NCBI GenBank assembly: GCA_017643925.1
Contig: JAEPML010000001.1
Location: 248,001-312,000 of the forward strand
Direction: 5' to 3'
Length of the DNA stretch: 64,000 nucleotides
Source: Roseibium sp.
Lineage (GTDB): Bacteria > Pseudomonadota > Alphaproteobacteria > Rhizobiales > Stappiaceae
Of the stretch, positions 44,274 through 53,387 are shown piece by piece. Numbering within the stretch: position 1 is the first letter of the stretch; the number at the start of each line of letters is the position of its first letter. A program made the position numbers and the translations under genes. The notes under the pieces are model-generated. The model did not search any database, was not told the DNA's origin, and saw nothing but the letters and a program-made list of their open reading frames with translations.

Positions 44274-45242
44274 TCAGGCCTCGACTTTTTCTTTCAGTGG
44301 TGCGAACAGCGGGTTTTCACGCGAAAAGATGTAGTCGAGCGTTTCGACTGTCACCGTATCGGCTCCTTCATCAATCAACAGCTGCGCACAATCCGCAATC
44401 GCGTCTTTCGGGCACAGGATGTTGACAATGCGCGAGTCATCGGCGTCAGAGAACCGGCCGATGGCGCCGACCTTGCTGACGGCCCGCAGCGCCTGTGTGC
44501 GGTCATCAACGACTGCCTTGATGAGTTTGACATCGCGTGCTGCTTCTTCAGCCGCAACCCGGTCCAGGATAGCGCGCGCTGCTGTCAACGCGGTCTCTGA
44601 CCAGTCGGCGTTCATGGAAGCGACCAGGTTGGCCTGGCTCCTGAGCATCACACCGTCAGACAGGATCTTGAGATTGTTCGCCTCGAGTGTCGATCCGGTG
44701 GTCGTGATGTCGACGATCAGTTCGGCCGAACCGGCGGCCGGCGCACCTTCCGTCGCCCCTGCGCTTTCCACGATCCGGTAATCTGCAATACCGTGATTGG
44801 CAAAAAAGGCCCGGGTCAGGTTGACGTACTTGGTCGCAACGCGCATGCGTCTGCCATGACGGTTCCGGAAGTCGGAAGCGACGTCGCCGAGGTCTGCCAT
44901 GGTTTCTACGTCGATCCAGGCCTTGGGCACGGCAACGATAACGTCGGCCGGTCCAAACCCGAGAGGCGTGACGATGTGAACAGACTTGGCGGGATCCGAG
45001 ATGTTCTCGTGCACCAGGTCAAGCCCGGTTATCCCGAAATGCACCGAGCCTTCTGCCAACGCCCGCGCGATCTCCGAAGCCGACAGGAAGGCGATTTCAA
45101 CATTGTGCAGTCCCTTGATGGCACCGCGATAATTGCGGGCGCCGCCCGGTTGCAGAACTTTCAGGCCGGCACGGCCGAAAAAGGCGTGAGTGTTTTCCTG
45201 CAGGCGGCCTTTCGAGGGAATGGCAATACTCAGTTTAGTCAT
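44274..45242 (-). CDS. hisG: ATP phosphoribosyltransferase catalytic subunit, with C-terminal extension
   Basis: 322 residues. The phosphoribosyltransferase core ([15 protein letters not shown]..., [42 protein letters not shown] with the PRPP loop) ends near residue 220. About 100 further residues ([25 protein letters not shown]...[22 protein letters not shown]) resemble the regulatory domain of long-form HisG. Yet hisZ lies directly upstream, and HisZ normally goes with short HisG. It catalyses the first step of histidine synthesis. It starts four bases from the hisZ stop and is the last gene of hisS-hisZ-hisG. Confidence 0.92.
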   Translation of the reverse strand: MTKLSIAIPSKGRLQENTHAFFGRAGLKVLQPGGARNYRGAIKGLHNVEIAFLSASEIARALAEGSVHFGITGLDLVHENISDPAKSVHIVTPLGFGPADVIVAVPKAWIDVETMADLGDVASDFRNRHGRRMRVATKYVNLTRAFFANHGIADYRIVESAGATEGAPAAGSAELIVDITTTGSTLEANNLKILSDGVMLRSQANLVASMNADWSETALTAARAILDRVAAEEAARDVKLIKAVVDDRTQALRAVSKVGAIGRFSDADDSRIVNILCPKDAIADCAQLLIDEGADTVTVETLDYIFSRENPLFAPLKEKVEA

Positions 45243-45245
45243 GGC

Positions 45246-46400
45246 TCAGCCTTTCACACACGCGGTAATCCGGTCCAGCCACATGGAAAACCCGATGGCT
45301 GGAACGTCCCGTGCAGCGCCAAGAAGGGTCACCAGCTTGTCGTAGCGGCCGCCGCCGACAAGCGGTCCGTCAACCGCCTGGGTTTCGCTGTGTATCTCGA
45401 ATACGAACCCGGAATAATAGTCCAGCCGACGGCCAAACTCGGCAGCAAAGGATAGCTGGCTCGGGTCGATGCCTTTTGTCTCCAGTGCCGAGAGGCGTTT
45501 TTCGAATGCGCCGATACTGTCACCAAGTTCGAGGCCGAATTCCTCGCTGAATTTCCGAAGCGACGCAACGGCGCTGGTGCCATCAGCCTTGATGGCAAGA
45601 TAGGCCGTCAGGATCTCGGCGGCCCTGTCGTGCCCGCCAGTGCCACTGGCCAGCGCAGCCTGTTCGAGAAAGCGGTCGGCAATTTCCGCAGGCGTGCGCC
45701 CGCCGACGGCGGAAATGCCTGCAATCGAAAGAAGGTCCTCGACCACGGCGTGAGCCGCTTCCGGCGCCGTGCCTTCCAGCGCCGACAGGAAGCCCAGCCG
45801 GACGTCCCGGTTGTCGTCGACTTCGGCGGCGCTGCCGGACATGCGCTTGATTGCGGCCGTCAGCTTGTCTGTCTCACCGAAGAGATCTCTCAGGCGCCGG
45901 CGCCAGACGGTTGGCAGATCCAGATTGGCCAGAACGGATGCAAACAGGGTTTCGTCACCAATGCGAATGGAGGGAGCCGTCAGCCCGAAGGACGAAAGCG
46001 CCTTTACGGACAGCGCGAGCAGATCGGCATCTGCTTCCGCGATATCGGTACGCCCGAGACTTTCCGCGCCGATCTGAGGGATCTCGCCGAAACCGTCGGG
46101 GCGCTGGCGGAAGACGGGGCCGTTGTAACAATAGTTTGCCGGCAGCGATGCCGCGGCATCGGCAAGGTGCAAACGGCACACGGGGATGGTGAAATCCGGC
46201 CGCAGGCACAGATCGACGCCGTCCGTGCCGGTGGTCAGGAACAAGCGTCGGCGGATGTCTTCACCCGTCAGATCCAGAAAAACGTCAGCGGGCTGCAGGA
46301 TCGGCGGACTGACATGATGGTGCCCGGCCGCCTGGAACAGCTGGAGAACCTTGTCTATCAGTGCCGGATCCAGTCCGGGTGCCTGTGCCGCCGGTGTCAT
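45246..46400 (-). CDS. hisZ: ATP phosphoribosyltransferase regulatory subunit HisZ
   Basis: 384 residues, a class II histidyl-tRNA synthetase-like fold without the anticodon domain. Motifs include PPILQPADVFLDLTGEDIRRRLFLTTGTDGVDLCLRPDFTIPVCRLH, FRQRPDGFGEIPQIGAESLG, AAEFGRRLDYYSGFVFEIH and GPLVGGGRYDKLV. It forms a complex with HisG and passes on histidine feedback. It lies between hisS and hisG with gaps of three bases on each side, a tight operon. Confidence 0.92.
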   Translation of the reverse strand: MTPAAQAPGLDPALIDKVLQLFQAAGHHHVSPPILQPADVFLDLTGEDIRRRLFLTTGTDGVDLCLRPDFTIPVCRLHLADAAASLPANYCYNGPVFRQRPDGFGEIPQIGAESLGRTDIAEADADLLALSVKALSSFGLTAPSIRIGDETLFASVLANLDLPTVWRRRLRDLFGETDKLTAAIKRMSGSAAEVDDNRDVRLGFLSALEGTAPEAAHAVVEDLLSIAGISAVGGRTPAEIADRFLEQAALASGTGGHDRAAEILTAYLAIKADGTSAVASLRKFSEEFGLELGDSIGAFEKRLSALETKGIDPSQLSFAAEFGRRLDYYSGFVFEIHSETQAVDGPLVGGGRYDKLVTLLGAARDVPAIGFSMWLDRITACVKG

Positions 46401-46403
46401 CTG

Positions 46404-47918
46404 TCAGCCCTCTTTCTGGCGTCTGCGGTCTTCTGCCTGTCCATCCAGGATGCCGCGCACGGTTTCGATCAGATCCGCTTCCTTTGCGGTGACCTGTGCC
46501 GGACGGCTCTCTCGCCAGGTGATGTTGTCTGTGATTTCCTCGGACAGTCGTTTGCCTTCGATCAGGTCCTTGATCTGGACCTCGCCGGCATCGCGTTCAT
46601 CAGATCCCTGAATGATCGCGACGGGGCATCCACGCCGGTCGGCATATTTGAGCTGGTTCCCGAATTTCTTCCAGTTGCCCTGGTACATTTCGGCCCGGAT
46701 GCCGACGGAACGAAGGTCCTGCACCATCTTCTGGTACCGTCCAAGCGCGTCGACGTCACCGTCCATCACGGTGACCAGGACCGGTGGAACCACGTCGGCG
46801 GTGTTGAGCTTGCCGAGGTTCTTCAGAGCCGTCATCAGGCGGGAGACACCGATGGAGAAGCCGGTTGCCGGTACGTCGCGGCCTGTAAAGCGCTTAACCA
46901 GACCGTCATAACGGCCACCGCCACCTACTGATCCGAATTGAACGACCTCACCCTTTTCGTTGGTGACGTCGAAGAGGAGTTCGGCTTCGAAGACGGGGCC
47001 GGTATAGTATTCCAGCCCGCGAACGACAGACGGATCGATTTTTACCCGGTCATCTTCGTATCCGCAGGATTTGAAGATTGCCGCCATGGTGTTGAGTTCG
47101 CTGACGCCTTCGTTTTCAAGCGCCCCCGTACCCGAGACAAAGGCAATAATGTTGTCGATGGCAGTTTTGTCGAGTTCGGCGCCTTTAGTGAAGTCACCGC
47201 TCTCGTCCTTGCGACCGGCACCCAGCAAGAGGCGAACCCCTTCAAGGCCGAACTTGTCGAGCTTGTCGATGGCGCGCAACACGGTCAGTCGCCGTTCTTC
47301 GTGTTCCTCGCCACCCAGGCCGATGGACTCCAGAACACCGTCCAGAACCTTGCGGTTGTTGACCCGGATAACATAGTCGCCGCGTGGTATGCCGAGCGCT
47401 TCCATCGTGTCGGCCATCATCATGCACATCTCGGCATCTGCCTGGACACCCGGTGCACCAACAGTGTCGGCGTCGAACTGCATGAACTGGCGGAACCTGC
47501 CGGGTCCCGGTTTTTCGTTCCGGAACACCCAGCCTGAACGGTAGGTGCGGTAGGGAAGCTGGATCTCGTTGATGTTTTCCGAGACGTGGCGGGCGAGCGG
47601 CGCCGTCAGATCGTAGCGCAGGCTCATCCATTGCTCGTCCTCGTCCTGAGCGGAAAAGACACCGGCGTTTGGACGGTCCGTATCGGGAAGGAATTTACCC
47701 AGACAATCGGTATATTCGAACGCCGGTGTTTCGACCGGGTCGAAGCCGTAGCGCTCATATACGGCCCCGATCCTGCCCAGCATTTCGTCGGTTGCCCGAA
47801 TGTCGTCGGCAGAGCGGTCAACAAAGCCCCGTGGCAGGCGGGCCTTGAGCTTGTTCGGTTTTTTCTTGGCCATGAAGGTTCTTAGATCCTGGCGAGTTCC
47901 TGGCAGGGCGTGGCGCAA
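46404..47918 (-). CDS. hisS: Histidyl-tRNA synthetase
   Basis: 504 residues, the longer alphaproteobacterial form. Class II motifs are seen: [38 protein letters not shown] (motif 2), [18 protein letters not shown] (histidine A motif) and [17 protein letters not shown] with motif 3 FSIGVSRLM. The C-terminal anticodon-binding domain is about 380-480. First gene of the hisS-hisZ-hisG operon. The first 14 residues ([14 protein letters not shown]) may not be translated: an ATG for [13 protein letters not shown] lies 42 bases inside, at 47873. Confidence 0.93.
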   Translation of the reverse strand: MRHALPGTRQDLRTFMAKKKPNKLKARLPRGFVDRSADDIRATDEMLGRIGAVYERYGFDPVETPAFEYTDCLGKFLPDTDRPNAGVFSAQDEDEQWMSLRYDLTAPLARHVSENINEIQLPYRTYRSGWVFRNEKPGPGRFRQFMQFDADTVGAPGVQADAEMCMMMADTMEALGIPRGDYVIRVNNRKVLDGVLESIGLGGEEHEERRLTVLRAIDKLDKFGLEGVRLLLGAGRKDESGDFTKGAELDKTAIDNIIAFVSGTGALENEGVSELNTMAAIFKSCGYEDDRVKIDPSVVRGLEYYTGPVFEAELLFDVTNEKGEVVQFGSVGGGGRYDGLVKRFTGRDVPATGFSIGVSRLMTALKNLGKLNTADVVPPVLVTVMDGDVDALGRYQKMVQDLRSVGIRAEMYQGNWKKFGNQLKYADRRGCPVAIIQGSDERDAGEVQIKDLIEGKRLSEEITDNITWRESRPAQVTAKEADLIETVRGILDGQAEDRRRQKEG

Positions 47919-48236
47919 TATGCCGCCGAACTGCCCTGATTATGTTGGGGTTGTCCTAGACGAAACGATCCTTGAGAGCAAGGTTATCTGCCCTGTGCAA
48001 TGGCCGGGTCGAGGTCTTCTATCGATGCGGGAACCAAAATGAAGGCATCAAGCGCCTTGTTTGCATCACAGTTACGGGTAAAAGGAGCCGCAGACAGGTA
48101 AGGTCAAGGACCATCTTCCCGGTCCGGTTTCCTGGAATTGCCGGTTCTTTTCTTGTCATTAATCTCTGACAGGCTATGGTCCGCGCGGGGTGGCCCGGTA
48201 TGCGAATGCCGGGTAAATTGAAGTGAATGTAGGCAG
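47919..48236. other. Non-coding stretch between hisS and the GT2 gene
   Basis: About 318 bases between divergent genes. I see no open frame with gene-like character and no tRNA. A small hairpin, CCCGGTAT/ATGCCGGG with a GCGA loop, lies at 48194-48213, about 25 bases before the glycosyltransferase start, in the probable 5' leader. Confidence 0.5.
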
Positions 48237-49397
48237 ATGATGGATAGCGCGGTGGGCATTGCCGAAGGCAAGGCGGTGAATGAAGGGGCGGTTGACGCTG
48301 CTTCGGGCACGCAGGCGGCCGAGTTGAGTGTCATCCTGCCGAGCTTCAATGAAGCGGCCAATATCCCGATCCTGATCGATCTGCTAGACGGTGTCATGAC
48401 CGGCATCGCCTGGGAAGCAATTGTCGTCGACGACAATTCCCCGGACGGAACGACAGAGGTCGCGAGAAAGATCGCGCAGGTCGACCCGCGTGTTCGCGTG
48501 ATCCGCAGGATCGGACGCAGAGGGCTGTCGGGGGCCTGCATCGAAGGCATTCTGGCCTCTTCCGCAAAATTCGTTGCAGTGATGGATGCCGATCTCCAGC
48601 ACGATGAAACGCTACTGCCCAAGATGCTGGCTGAACTGCGCACCGGCGACACCGACCTGGTCGTTGCAAGCCGCAAGGTTGACGGCGGCGAGATCGGCGA
48701 GGGCCTCTCCTCCATCAGGGCGTGGGGGTCCAACATCGCCAATGGTCTGGCCCAGAAACTGCTGAACGTGACCTTGAAGGATCCGATGAGCGGTTTCTTC
48801 ATGATCCGCCGGGACAGGGCCGAAGAAATCGCGCCGAAACTGTCACCGCAGGGGTTCAAGATCCTGCTCGACCTTGTGTCCAGTGCCAATGGCACGTTGA
48901 AGATCAAGGAATTGCCTTTCACGTTTCGCGAACGTCAGCATGGCGAGAGCAAACTCGACACGCTGGTGACGCTGGACTATTTCGGTCTGCTCCTGGCCAA
49001 GTATTTTGGCGATGTGGTCTCCGTCCGCTTCCTGATGTTCGGCCTCGTTGGCGCCAGTGGCCTGGTGGTTCACCTTGTGGCCTTGCGGGTGTTCCTGCTC
49101 GCTGACATGAGTTTCAACGCGGCACAGACCGCCGCGTCTTTTGTGGCGATGACATCGAACTTTTTCCTGAACAACCAGCTGACCTACCGTGACCGGCGTT
49201 TGCGGGGTGTTCAGGCCCTGGTCGGGCTGCTGACCTTCTATGCGGTCTGTTCGGTCGGCGTGCTGGCCAATGTCGGGGTTGCCAATCTGATCTATGCCGA
49301 TCCGGCCTATTGGTGGTTTGCCGGCACGGCGGGTGCGATCATGGGAGCCGTCTGGAACTACGCCGCCAGTTCGGCCCTGACCTGGCGTAAAAACTGA
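48237..49397 (+). CDS. GT2 polyprenol-phosphate glycosyltransferase fused to GtrA membrane domain
   Basis: 386 residues. Residues 25-250 are a dolichol-phosphate mannosyltransferase-like GT2 domain: LSVILPSFNEAANIPILIDLL, VVDDNSPDGT, the metal-binding D-x-D in VMDADLQH, and a conserved SGFFMIRRD. Residues 260-386 form a GtrA-like unit of four helices ending SSALTWRKN. Proteins of this type load a sugar onto undecaprenyl phosphate and help it cross the membrane. Two ATG codons in a row occur at 48237 and 48240. It runs into a GT39-type enzyme nine bases downstream, the likely consumer of the lipid-linked sugar. Confidence 0.9.
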   Translation: MMDSAVGIAEGKAVNEGAVDAASGTQAAELSVILPSFNEAANIPILIDLLDGVMTGIAWEAIVVDDNSPDGTTEVARKIAQVDPRVRVIRRIGRRGLSGACIEGILASSAKFVAVMDADLQHDETLLPKMLAELRTGDTDLVVASRKVDGGEIGEGLSSIRAWGSNIANGLAQKLLNVTLKDPMSGFFMIRRDRAEEIAPKLSPQGFKILLDLVSSANGTLKIKELPFTFRERQHGESKLDTLVTLDYFGLLLAKYFGDVVSVRFLMFGLVGASGLVVHLVALRVFLLADMSFNAAQTAASFVAMTSNFFLNNQLTYRDRRLRGVQALVGLLTFYAVCSVGVLANVGVANLIYADPAYWWFAGTAGAIMGAVWNYAASSALTWRKN

Positions 49398-49406
49398 AGG
49401 CGCAAC

Positions 49407-50906
49407 GTGTCGGCAGACCAGAAGTCCGCAGAACTTCCGTTTTTCCTGCGCCAGTCGGGATTGGTGCTGATTGTCGGTGCCCTGACGGTGCTCAAGCTCT
49501 TTGCGGCCGGCAACGCGCATTTCGTTGAAGACGAGGCCTATTACCGGATCTGGGGCCTTTATCCTGCGCTCAGCTACTACGATCATCCCCCGATGATTGG
49601 CTGGTGGATCAACGCCGGGCAGATGTTTTTTGGTGACACGATCTTCGCGGTCCGTGCACTCGTCGTGATTTTGGGAGTGGTGGGTTCCGCCGTACTCTGG
49701 CGGACGGCTGTCATCCTCTTTGACAGGCGCGTTGCCGGTTGGGCCGTACTCTTCCTGAATTGCAGCCTGCTGGTCGGAATTGGCGGCATTCTTGCGACCC
49801 CTGATGCGCCTTCGGTGTTCTTCTGGGGGCTGAGCCTGTGGGGGCTTGCCGAGCTGGTACGATCACAAAACGCCAATTGGTGGCTGATGGTCGGGCTCGT
49901 TGCCGGACTTGGCCTTCTGTCGAAATATTCCCTGCTGTTCCTCGGGGTGGGAATTGTGCTTTGGCTGGTCTGGGTGCCGGAGGCCCGGCGCTGGTGGTCC
50001 GCCTGGCAGCTCTGGGTAGGTGGCCTGATCGCGCTTCTGTGTTTCCTGCCGGTTCTCTACTGGAACCACCTGCATGACTGGGCCAGTTTCTACAAGCAGT
50101 TCGGAAGAGCCGGCGCTGGTGGATATACGGCGAAGTATATTTTTGAGTTCCTAGGCGCCGTGCTGGGATTGCTCAATCCACTGATCGCAATTCTCGCAAT
50201 TCTCGGTGGAGCGTCCCTCTTCAAGAAGGCGCTCAAGAAAGACACGGTCGCCGCGCTCTTGTGGCTCACCTGTCTGCCCTTCGTGATCTATCTTGTTTAT
50301 CACTCGCTGCATTCCCGGGTGCAGGCCAATTGGCCCGCGCCCCTGTTTCCGACCTTCGCCCTGATGGCGGCCGTTTTTGTTGCCGGGATTTCAGACGAAC
50401 GACGCTTCTGGAAACGTTGGGCGGGTGCGGGTGTTCTTCTGGGTCTGGTCGTTGCCTTGCTGGTCCAGATACATGCGGTCTGGCCGATCACGGGACAACT
50501 GGCCCGCAAGGATCCGACTTTCCAGCTCAGGGGATGGCCGCAAATTGGCAATGAGCTGACTGACATTGCAAGGCGGGAACAGGCCGGTTTCGTCGTCACC
50601 ACCAGTTACGGACTGAATGGCCAGATCGATTTCCTGCTGAAGGATCAGCTGCCGGTCATCCAGCTGACGGAACGTATCCGTTACCTCATGAAGCCGGCGC
50701 CGGACATGACCCTGTTTGACGAAACAGGCCTCTACGTGACCGAAAAGCGCCGGAACAAGGCCGGTGATCTTGAAAAGGCGTTTGAGACTGTCGAAGAACT
50801 CGAGACGCTGGAGCGGCAGGTCAAGGGCGTGCGCCTTGAAGATCTCGTCGTTTACAAGGTGACGGATCGAAAGGGACTGGTTTTTGAGCCGATCCCGGCC
50901 AATTGA
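49407..50906 (+). CDS. GT39/ArnT-like membrane glycosyltransferase
   Basis: 499 residues, GTG start. About ten hydrophobic segments, with the ArnT/PMT active-site loop after TM1: FVEDEAYYRIWGLYPALSYYDHPPMIGWWI, with the acidic pair that binds metal or lipid-sugar. The C-terminal soluble tail is about 130 residues. Such enzymes transfer sugars from polyprenyl phosphates to lipid A or proteins on the periplasmic side. It is in an apparent operon with the GT2-GtrA protein and probably the ChbG-like gene, whose start is about 108 bases downstream. Confidence 0.88.
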   Translation: MSADQKSAELPFFLRQSGLVLIVGALTVLKLFAAGNAHFVEDEAYYRIWGLYPALSYYDHPPMIGWWINAGQMFFGDTIFAVRALVVILGVVGSAVLWRTAVILFDRRVAGWAVLFLNCSLLVGIGGILATPDAPSVFFWGLSLWGLAELVRSQNANWWLMVGLVAGLGLLSKYSLLFLGVGIVLWLVWVPEARRWWSAWQLWVGGLIALLCFLPVLYWNHLHDWASFYKQFGRAGAGGYTAKYIFEFLGAVLGLLNPLIAILAILGGASLFKKALKKDTVAALLWLTCLPFVIYLVYHSLHSRVQANWPAPLFPTFALMAAVFVAGISDERRFWKRWAGAGVLLGLVVALLVQIHAVWPITGQLARKDPTFQLRGWPQIGNELTDIARREQAGFVVTTSYGLNGQIDFLLKDQLPVIQLTERIRYLMKPAPDMTLFDETGLYVTEKRRNKAGDLEKAFETVEELETLERQVKGVRLEDLVVYKVTDRKGLVFEPIPAN

Positions 50907-51014
50907 GCGCAGAAACGTCCAAGCTAAGTTCAACAAGAGACTTGCAAATTGGCGGTGAATGCCGCAGGGAAGGTTTGCTGTTTTTCTTGTTTGTCCGGTC
51001 TGCATGCAACATTG

Positions 51015-51812
51015 ATGAAACGAATTACCCTTGGTGCTCTGGATTACGGCCTTGCCTTCGGGGTCGACCGTGCTCTGCGTGCCCTCGTCGAACAGGGACG
51101 GTTGAGCGCGCTTGGTGCACTCGTCGCCACGGAACTCTGGCCGAGGGAGTTCAGACCGCTTCAGGAGACAGTGGAAAAGGTTGGCAACCGGGCCCTGTTC
51201 GGTGTGACCCTGGCATTTACGGGTGATCGCGTCAGCCCGGTCAGTTCGCGGATGCAGGAAGTCTATGGTGACCGGATGTGGAGCCGCGAGAAATTGCAGC
51301 GGCGCGCGCTTATGAGGTTGCTGCCCGATGACCTGCTGTTGAACGAGGCACAGGCACAGCTCGCCCGCTACAGCATCTTGATGAAGCGGCAACCGGACTT
51401 CGTGGCGGTTCGCGAAGGACTTCTGGAGAGAACCTCGCTGGCGCGTATCGTGTTCAAGGCGATTATCCATGCGGATTACCAAAAGCCTCCGCTCGTGATC
51501 TCGCCGGTGCGGTCCGGACTGAAGCCATTGCGGCTTTCACGCCTCGCCAAGTCCTACGGATTGGAAATGCTGCCAAGGGCAAATCCGCTTCCTGAGATCA
51601 GTGATCCGGAGGAGTTGCACCGGCTGTTGCACAATCATTTCGACGGCATGACGGATCGCAGTTTCGTGGCAGCCATCCCCGGGCGTTCGGATGATCGTCT
51701 GCGAAGAGACGAACACCGCAAGAAAATCGCCATCCGCGAGTGCCAGTACGAGGTGCTTTCGAGCGATCGGTTCTTCAGGACACTCGACAAGAAGGATGTG
51801 TTCCTGAACTGA
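51015..51812 (+). CDS. ChbG/HpnK (YdjC)-like protein, probably degenerate
   Basis: 265 residues. The opening (MKRITLGALDYGLAFGVDRALRALVEQGRLSALGALVATELW) follows the YdjC/ChbG deacetylase layout. However, the catalytic N-A-D-D-[FY]-G reads G-A-L-D-Y-G, the metal-binding G-V-H-L reads G-V-T-L (LFGVTLAFTG), and I find no later H-x-H. All expected zinc ligands therefore seem changed. ATG 51015 is chosen. The C-terminal part is basic with no membrane segment. It follows two lipid-linked sugar transferase genes, so a structural or altered-catalysis role in the same glycan pathway is possible. Confidence 0.6.
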   Translation: MKRITLGALDYGLAFGVDRALRALVEQGRLSALGALVATELWPREFRPLQETVEKVGNRALFGVTLAFTGDRVSPVSSRMQEVYGDRMWSREKLQRRALMRLLPDDLLLNEAQAQLARYSILMKRQPDFVAVREGLLERTSLARIVFKAIIHADYQKPPLVISPVRSGLKPLRLSRLAKSYGLEMLPRANPLPEISDPEELHRLLHNHFDGMTDRSFVAAIPGRSDDRLRRDEHRKKIAIRECQYEVLSSDRFFRTLDKKDVFLN

Positions 51813-51832
51813 GGCTTGGAACTCCTGAAACG

Positions 51833-51866
51833 AAAAAACGGCCCTGCGGGGAACAGAGCCGTTTTT
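51833..51866 (+). terminator. Rho-independent terminator after the glycosyltransferase group
   Basis: AACGGC and CTG pair with CAG and GCCGTT around a small loop with one mismatch, followed by a T-run, 21 bases after the ChbG-like stop. Confidence 0.8.
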
Positions 51867-51941
51867 CGTGGAGGCCTGGAAGGGGGGAGGGGCAACCCCG
51901 CTTCCATGTCTTTAGATATAGGGTTATTTTGCTTGAATGCA

Positions 51942-51957
51942 CGTGATGAACATCACA
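51942..51957. promoter_or_regulatory. CRP-type binding site upstream of the Crp/Fnr gene
   Basis: GTGA at 51943-51946 and TCAC at 51953-51956 are separated by six bases, the CRP consensus spacing, and the palindrome extends as GTGAT/ATCAC. It is centred about 61 bases before the GTG start at 52011, which suggests autoregulation. Confidence 0.65.
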
Positions 51958-52010
51958 AGATTGCGTTTGGGCCTTGATCATTGGTGTCTGCGGTGCGGCA
52001 GGGGGGTAGA

Positions 52011-52700
52011 GTGGCAGAAATTCGGGATTTCCTAAAAAACAGTTTTTCCTTGGAAGGGCTCGACAAGGAGCTGGCCGTCGGTCTCTCCCGCCTTGCCAGG
52101 CCAATGAAGATTTCTTCCGGAACAATTCTTTTCGAAAACGGCGACCCCGGTAACGGCTTTTACGCAGTGCTCGAAGGCTCGCTCAAGGTTTCGCTGCTTT
52201 CCGTCGAGGGAGACGAGCAGTTGCTGGCCGTTCTGGGGCCGGGCGATCTTGTCGGTGAACTTGCACTTCTTGACGGCCGTCCGCGCTCGGCAACCGTAAG
52301 CGCCTTGAAAGACGCGCAGCTTGCCTTCATCGACAAAGCCGCCTTTCAGCGCTTTGCCGACGAAAACCCGGCGGTCTACCGCCACATGCTGTCGATTGTC
52401 GGAAAGCGTTTGCGCCAGGCCAACGATGTTCTGGCCGCACGCTCTTTCCTGCCGCTTCCCGGCCGTGTTGCCCAGACACTCTTGCAGCTTGCCGAAACCT
52501 TCGGCAAACCGCTGGACGATGGCCGCATGCTGATTCACTACAAGCTCAGTCAGGCTGACATTGCAAACATGGCGGGCGCCGCACGCGAAAATGTCAGCCG
52601 TGTTCTGAACGACTGGAAACGGTCTGGTACGATCAGCCGGATTTCGGGCTACTACTGCATCGAGCAACCTGATTTTCTGGAACAGGCCTCGACGCTGTAG
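52011..52700 (+). CDS. Crp/Fnr-family regulator (CRP-like, cyclic-nucleotide binding)
   Basis: 229 residues, GTG start with AGGGGGG upstream. The N-terminal beta barrel contains the cyclic-nucleotide cassette (GDLVGELALLDGRPRSATVSA, with Glu, Arg and Ser/Thr contacts). A dimer helix and a C-terminal winged helix-turn-helix follow, with recognition helix SQADIANMAGAARENVSRVL. The R-E-x-V-S-R pattern matches CRP proteins that read GTGA. There are no N-terminal cysteines for an iron-sulfur cluster, so it is not FNR. cAMP could come from a cyclase like the one at 18.8 kb. Confidence 0.85.
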   Translation: MAEIRDFLKNSFSLEGLDKELAVGLSRLARPMKISSGTILFENGDPGNGFYAVLEGSLKVSLLSVEGDEQLLAVLGPGDLVGELALLDGRPRSATVSALKDAQLAFIDKAAFQRFADENPAVYRHMLSIVGKRLRQANDVLAARSFLPLPGRVAQTLLQLAETFGKPLDDGRMLIHYKLSQADIANMAGAARENVSRVLNDWKRSGTISRISGYYCIEQPDFLEQASTL

Positions 52701-52762
52701 CACGAACCTTCTCAGCGGCAACGCCAGTCTGTTGCCGTCAGATGTCCCGTCACAGGATGCAG

Positions 52763-52792
52763 CCCCGGCCCCAAGCCGGGGCTTTTGTTTTG
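52763..52792 (+). terminator. Rho-independent terminator of the Crp/Fnr gene
   Basis: GCCCCGGC pairs perfectly with GCCGGGGC around a five-base loop, followed by TTTTGTTTT, about 60 bases after the stop. A weaker hairpin (CGGCAAC/GTTGCCG) precedes it. Confidence 0.85.
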
Positions 52793-52871
52793 AAAATCGG
52801 GTTCGGTTCCGCGCAGGACCAGGAAAGTGCTTCGCAGATATTCCTGCTACTCCGGATCGTGACCAGTTGGC

Positions 52872-53291
52872 CTAGACCGGGACGGCTTTCTGCGTGCCCA
52901 CCAGCATGCTTTCAAGTGTTTGCGTGTTCAGGCTGTCGAGGAAGGCTTCGGAGGCCTGGGCCATGGCACCCTTCAGGGCACAGCGGGGCAGGAAGGCGCA
53001 TGTCGCCGGTTGCGGTTTGAGGCAGGCCACCACGCCGAGATCGGGTTCGATCAGCCGGACAACATCACCCAGTCTGATCTGGTCCGGTGCCTTCGCGAGC
53101 CGAATGCCGCCGCCGCGTCCGCGTGTCGTTTCCAGGTATCCCCCTCGCGCAAGATGGGCGACGATTTTCATTACGTGGGATTTTGCGAGGCCCAGTGACG
53201 TGGTCAATCGGTCCACTGTCTGTGGCTCGTCGGACTGGCCTGTTGCCATCAGTATTCGGAGTGCAAAATCAGAGGCCTGACTGAGGCGCAT
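52872..53291 (-). CDS. nsrR: Rrf2-family repressor, NsrR-like (nitric oxide sensor)
   Basis: 139 residues. The winged helix-turn-helix is MRLSQASDFALRILM...VDRLTTSLGLAKSHVMKIVAHLARGGYLETTRGRGGGIRLA. Three cysteines follow in ACLKPQPATCAFLPRC (C-x7-C-x5-C), fitting the [Fe-S] ligands of NsrR/IscR proteins. NsrR releases DNA when NO attacks the cluster. ATG 53291 gives the family-typical start; an upstream ATG at 53315 is possible. It is divergent from a truncated haemoglobin, with a good NsrR-type palindrome between them. Confidence 0.82.
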   Translation of the reverse strand: MRLSQASDFALRILMATGQSDEPQTVDRLTTSLGLAKSHVMKIVAHLARGGYLETTRGRGGGIRLAKAPDQIRLGDVVRLIEPDLGVVACLKPQPATCAFLPRCALKGAMAQASEAFLDSLNTQTLESMLVGTQKAVPV

Positions 53292-53306
53292 GGCAGGGTC
53301 CCATAA

Positions 53307-53329
53307 AACATTCATTTGAGATGTTGATT
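53307..53329. promoter_or_regulatory. Weaker second NsrR-like site near the nsrR start
   Basis: Left half AACATTCATTT matches nine of eleven positions of the NsrR half-site, and its reverse complement is the right half of the better site. The right half AGATGTTGATT is poor. It would allow NsrR to repress its own gene. Confidence 0.4.
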
Positions 53330-53353
53330 TTAGAAGAAAGGTGTGGCATTTAA

Positions 53354-53376
53354 AAGATGCATTTTAAATGAATGTT
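53354..53376. promoter_or_regulatory. NsrR-type operator in front of the haemoglobin gene
   Basis: Half-sites AAGATGCATTT (53354-53364) and AAATGAATGTT (53366-53376) flank one central base, the 11-1-11 form of the known NsrR consensus. The left half is perfect and the right has two mismatches. It ends just before the GGAG of the haemoglobin gene, so bound repressor would block initiation or early elongation. Confidence 0.75.
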
Positions 53377-53387
53377 TGGAGATGGAG

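Noticed and set aside
45630..46931. 433-codon frame antisense to hisZ and hisS
   Set aside because: Both sense genes are clear; the antisense product has shadow-like composition.
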